From positions 1 through 7,542 of the forward strand of contig PXSY01000137.1 in assembly GCA_003023125.1 (NCBI GenBank): DNA of 7,542 nucleotides. The letters run 5' to 3'. The translations under genes were made by a program, and so were the position numbers. The notes below the pieces were generated by a model. The model worked only from the letters and a program-made list of their open reading frames with translations. It was not told the origin of the DNA and searched no databases. Positions 7,358-7,542 of this stretch are shown in pieces. The first letter of the stretch is position 1. Each line of letters opens with the position of its first letter. Source of the DNA: Bacteroidetes bacterium QH_10_64_19 (GTDB taxonomy: Bacteria > Bacteroidota > Rhodothermia > Rhodothermales > Salinibacteraceae).

Positions 7358-7374
7358 GTGCGTGAAATACGCAC
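7358..7374. promoter_or_regulatory. 17-base hyphenated dyad, possible operator or hairpin
   Basis: GTGCGT-GAAAT-ACGCAC is a perfect 6-bp inverted repeat with a 5-base AT-rich centre, about 110 bases upstream of the DUF58 start. Size and symmetry suit a dimeric regulator site. No specific regulator is recognised, and a dyad of this length can arise by chance. Confidence 0.3.
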
Positions 7375-7387
7375 GGGAAACGGCAGC

Positions 7388-7415
7388 CGCACGCCTCACG
7401 CTTCACTCCTCACGC
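7388..7415. repeat. Four-unit 7-bp tandem repeat
   Basis: On the minus strand the units read GCGTGAG, GAGTGAA, GCGTGAG, GCGTGCG, four contiguous heptamers in 28 bases with two identical copies. The period differs from the 8-bp repeat closer to the gene, so the two arrays arose separately. No function is evident. Confidence 0.55.
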
Positions 7416-7542
7416 ATTCCGGCATACGCCCAGACGCACGAACGCCAACACGGCCCACTAGAAAGTCTGCCCTGTGTTCAGTTCCTTGGAAGCGACGCGA
7501 CATCCTCGACGCGGCTCCCTGCTCCGGAACCGCTGCGACGCC

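Larger units (their letters stand above)
7248..7542. other. Non-coding leader and upstream region of the DUF58 gene
   Basis: About 295 bases with no convincing gene. In the minus-strand direction, no frame through 7416-7542 resembles the end of a MoxR ATPase; two of the three end at early stops and the third, which runs on to a stop inside the 7-bp repeats, looks random. The region carries an 8-bp-period repeat next to the start codon (7251-7298), a short stem ACCCG/CGGGT at 7314-7331, a 17-base dyad (7358-7374) and a 7-bp-period repeat (7388-7415). A promoter for the DUF58 gene is expected here, but I cannot place -35/-10 or TTG/TAnnTTTG elements with confidence. Confidence 0.5.

Noticed and set aside
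7248..7406. N-terminal extension of the DUF58 protein by 53 residues
   Set aside because: The added sequence is Cys-, His- and Arg-rich, crosses short tandem repeats, and precedes a start (MAESNAARRYLDP) typical of the family; it looks like non-coding DNA.
7416..7542. Partial coding sequence at the right edge
   Set aside because: None of the frames I translated on the minus strand looks like a known protein end, and a plus-strand frame from TTG near 7484 is too short to judge.

Overview
The window looks like a stretch of chromosome from an extremely halophilic, high-GC bacterium, most likely a Salinibacter-like member of the Rhodothermota/Bacteroidota. Three things point that way. Codon third positions are mostly G or C. 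The proteins are rich in Asp and Glu: the 45 visible residues of the first gene hold 16 acidic and no Lys or Arg residues. Start codons lack clear Shine-Dalgarno sequences. The taxon is an inference from these traits, not a database match.

Layout from left to right: (1) the last 45 codons of a gene that resembles the end of a P-loop kinase, stopping at 140; (2) a very large TamB/DUF490-type periplasmic protein, with its first ATG at 234 and its stop at 3929; (3) an AI-2E-family membrane permease directly behind it, whose first possible ATG overlaps the TamB stop and whose more likely start is 4022; (4) a 141-base gap; (5) a small unrecognised two-helix membrane protein with a cytosolic tail that could be PH-like (5495-6154); (6) a gap of about 160 bases between convergent genes, carrying several inverted repeats; (7) on the minus strand, a DUF58/vWA-domain protein (6315-7247); (8) about 295 bases of apparently non-coding DNA upstream of it, with two families of degenerate short tandem repeats and a 17-bp dyad.

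The TamB-like protein and the permease are probably co-transcribed and both belong to the cell envelope. The DUF58 protein is a soluble vWA protein of the kind usually partnered with a MoxR ATPase, but no MoxR gene is visible here. The small membrane protein converges on the DUF58 gene and shares no obvious operon with it.

The most notable feature is the left end of the TamB gene. Repeat-like TamB sequence continues in frame upstream of its only ATG, almost to the stop codon of the kinase. The protein as it stands has no membrane anchor and starts inside a repeat. This looks like a 5'-truncated tamB joined to the tail of another gene, either by a real deletion or by a misassembly. I see no CRISPR array, tRNA, rRNA, insertion sequence or phage gene. 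Apart from this junction and the repeat-bearing leader, I found no convincing new multi-gene system.
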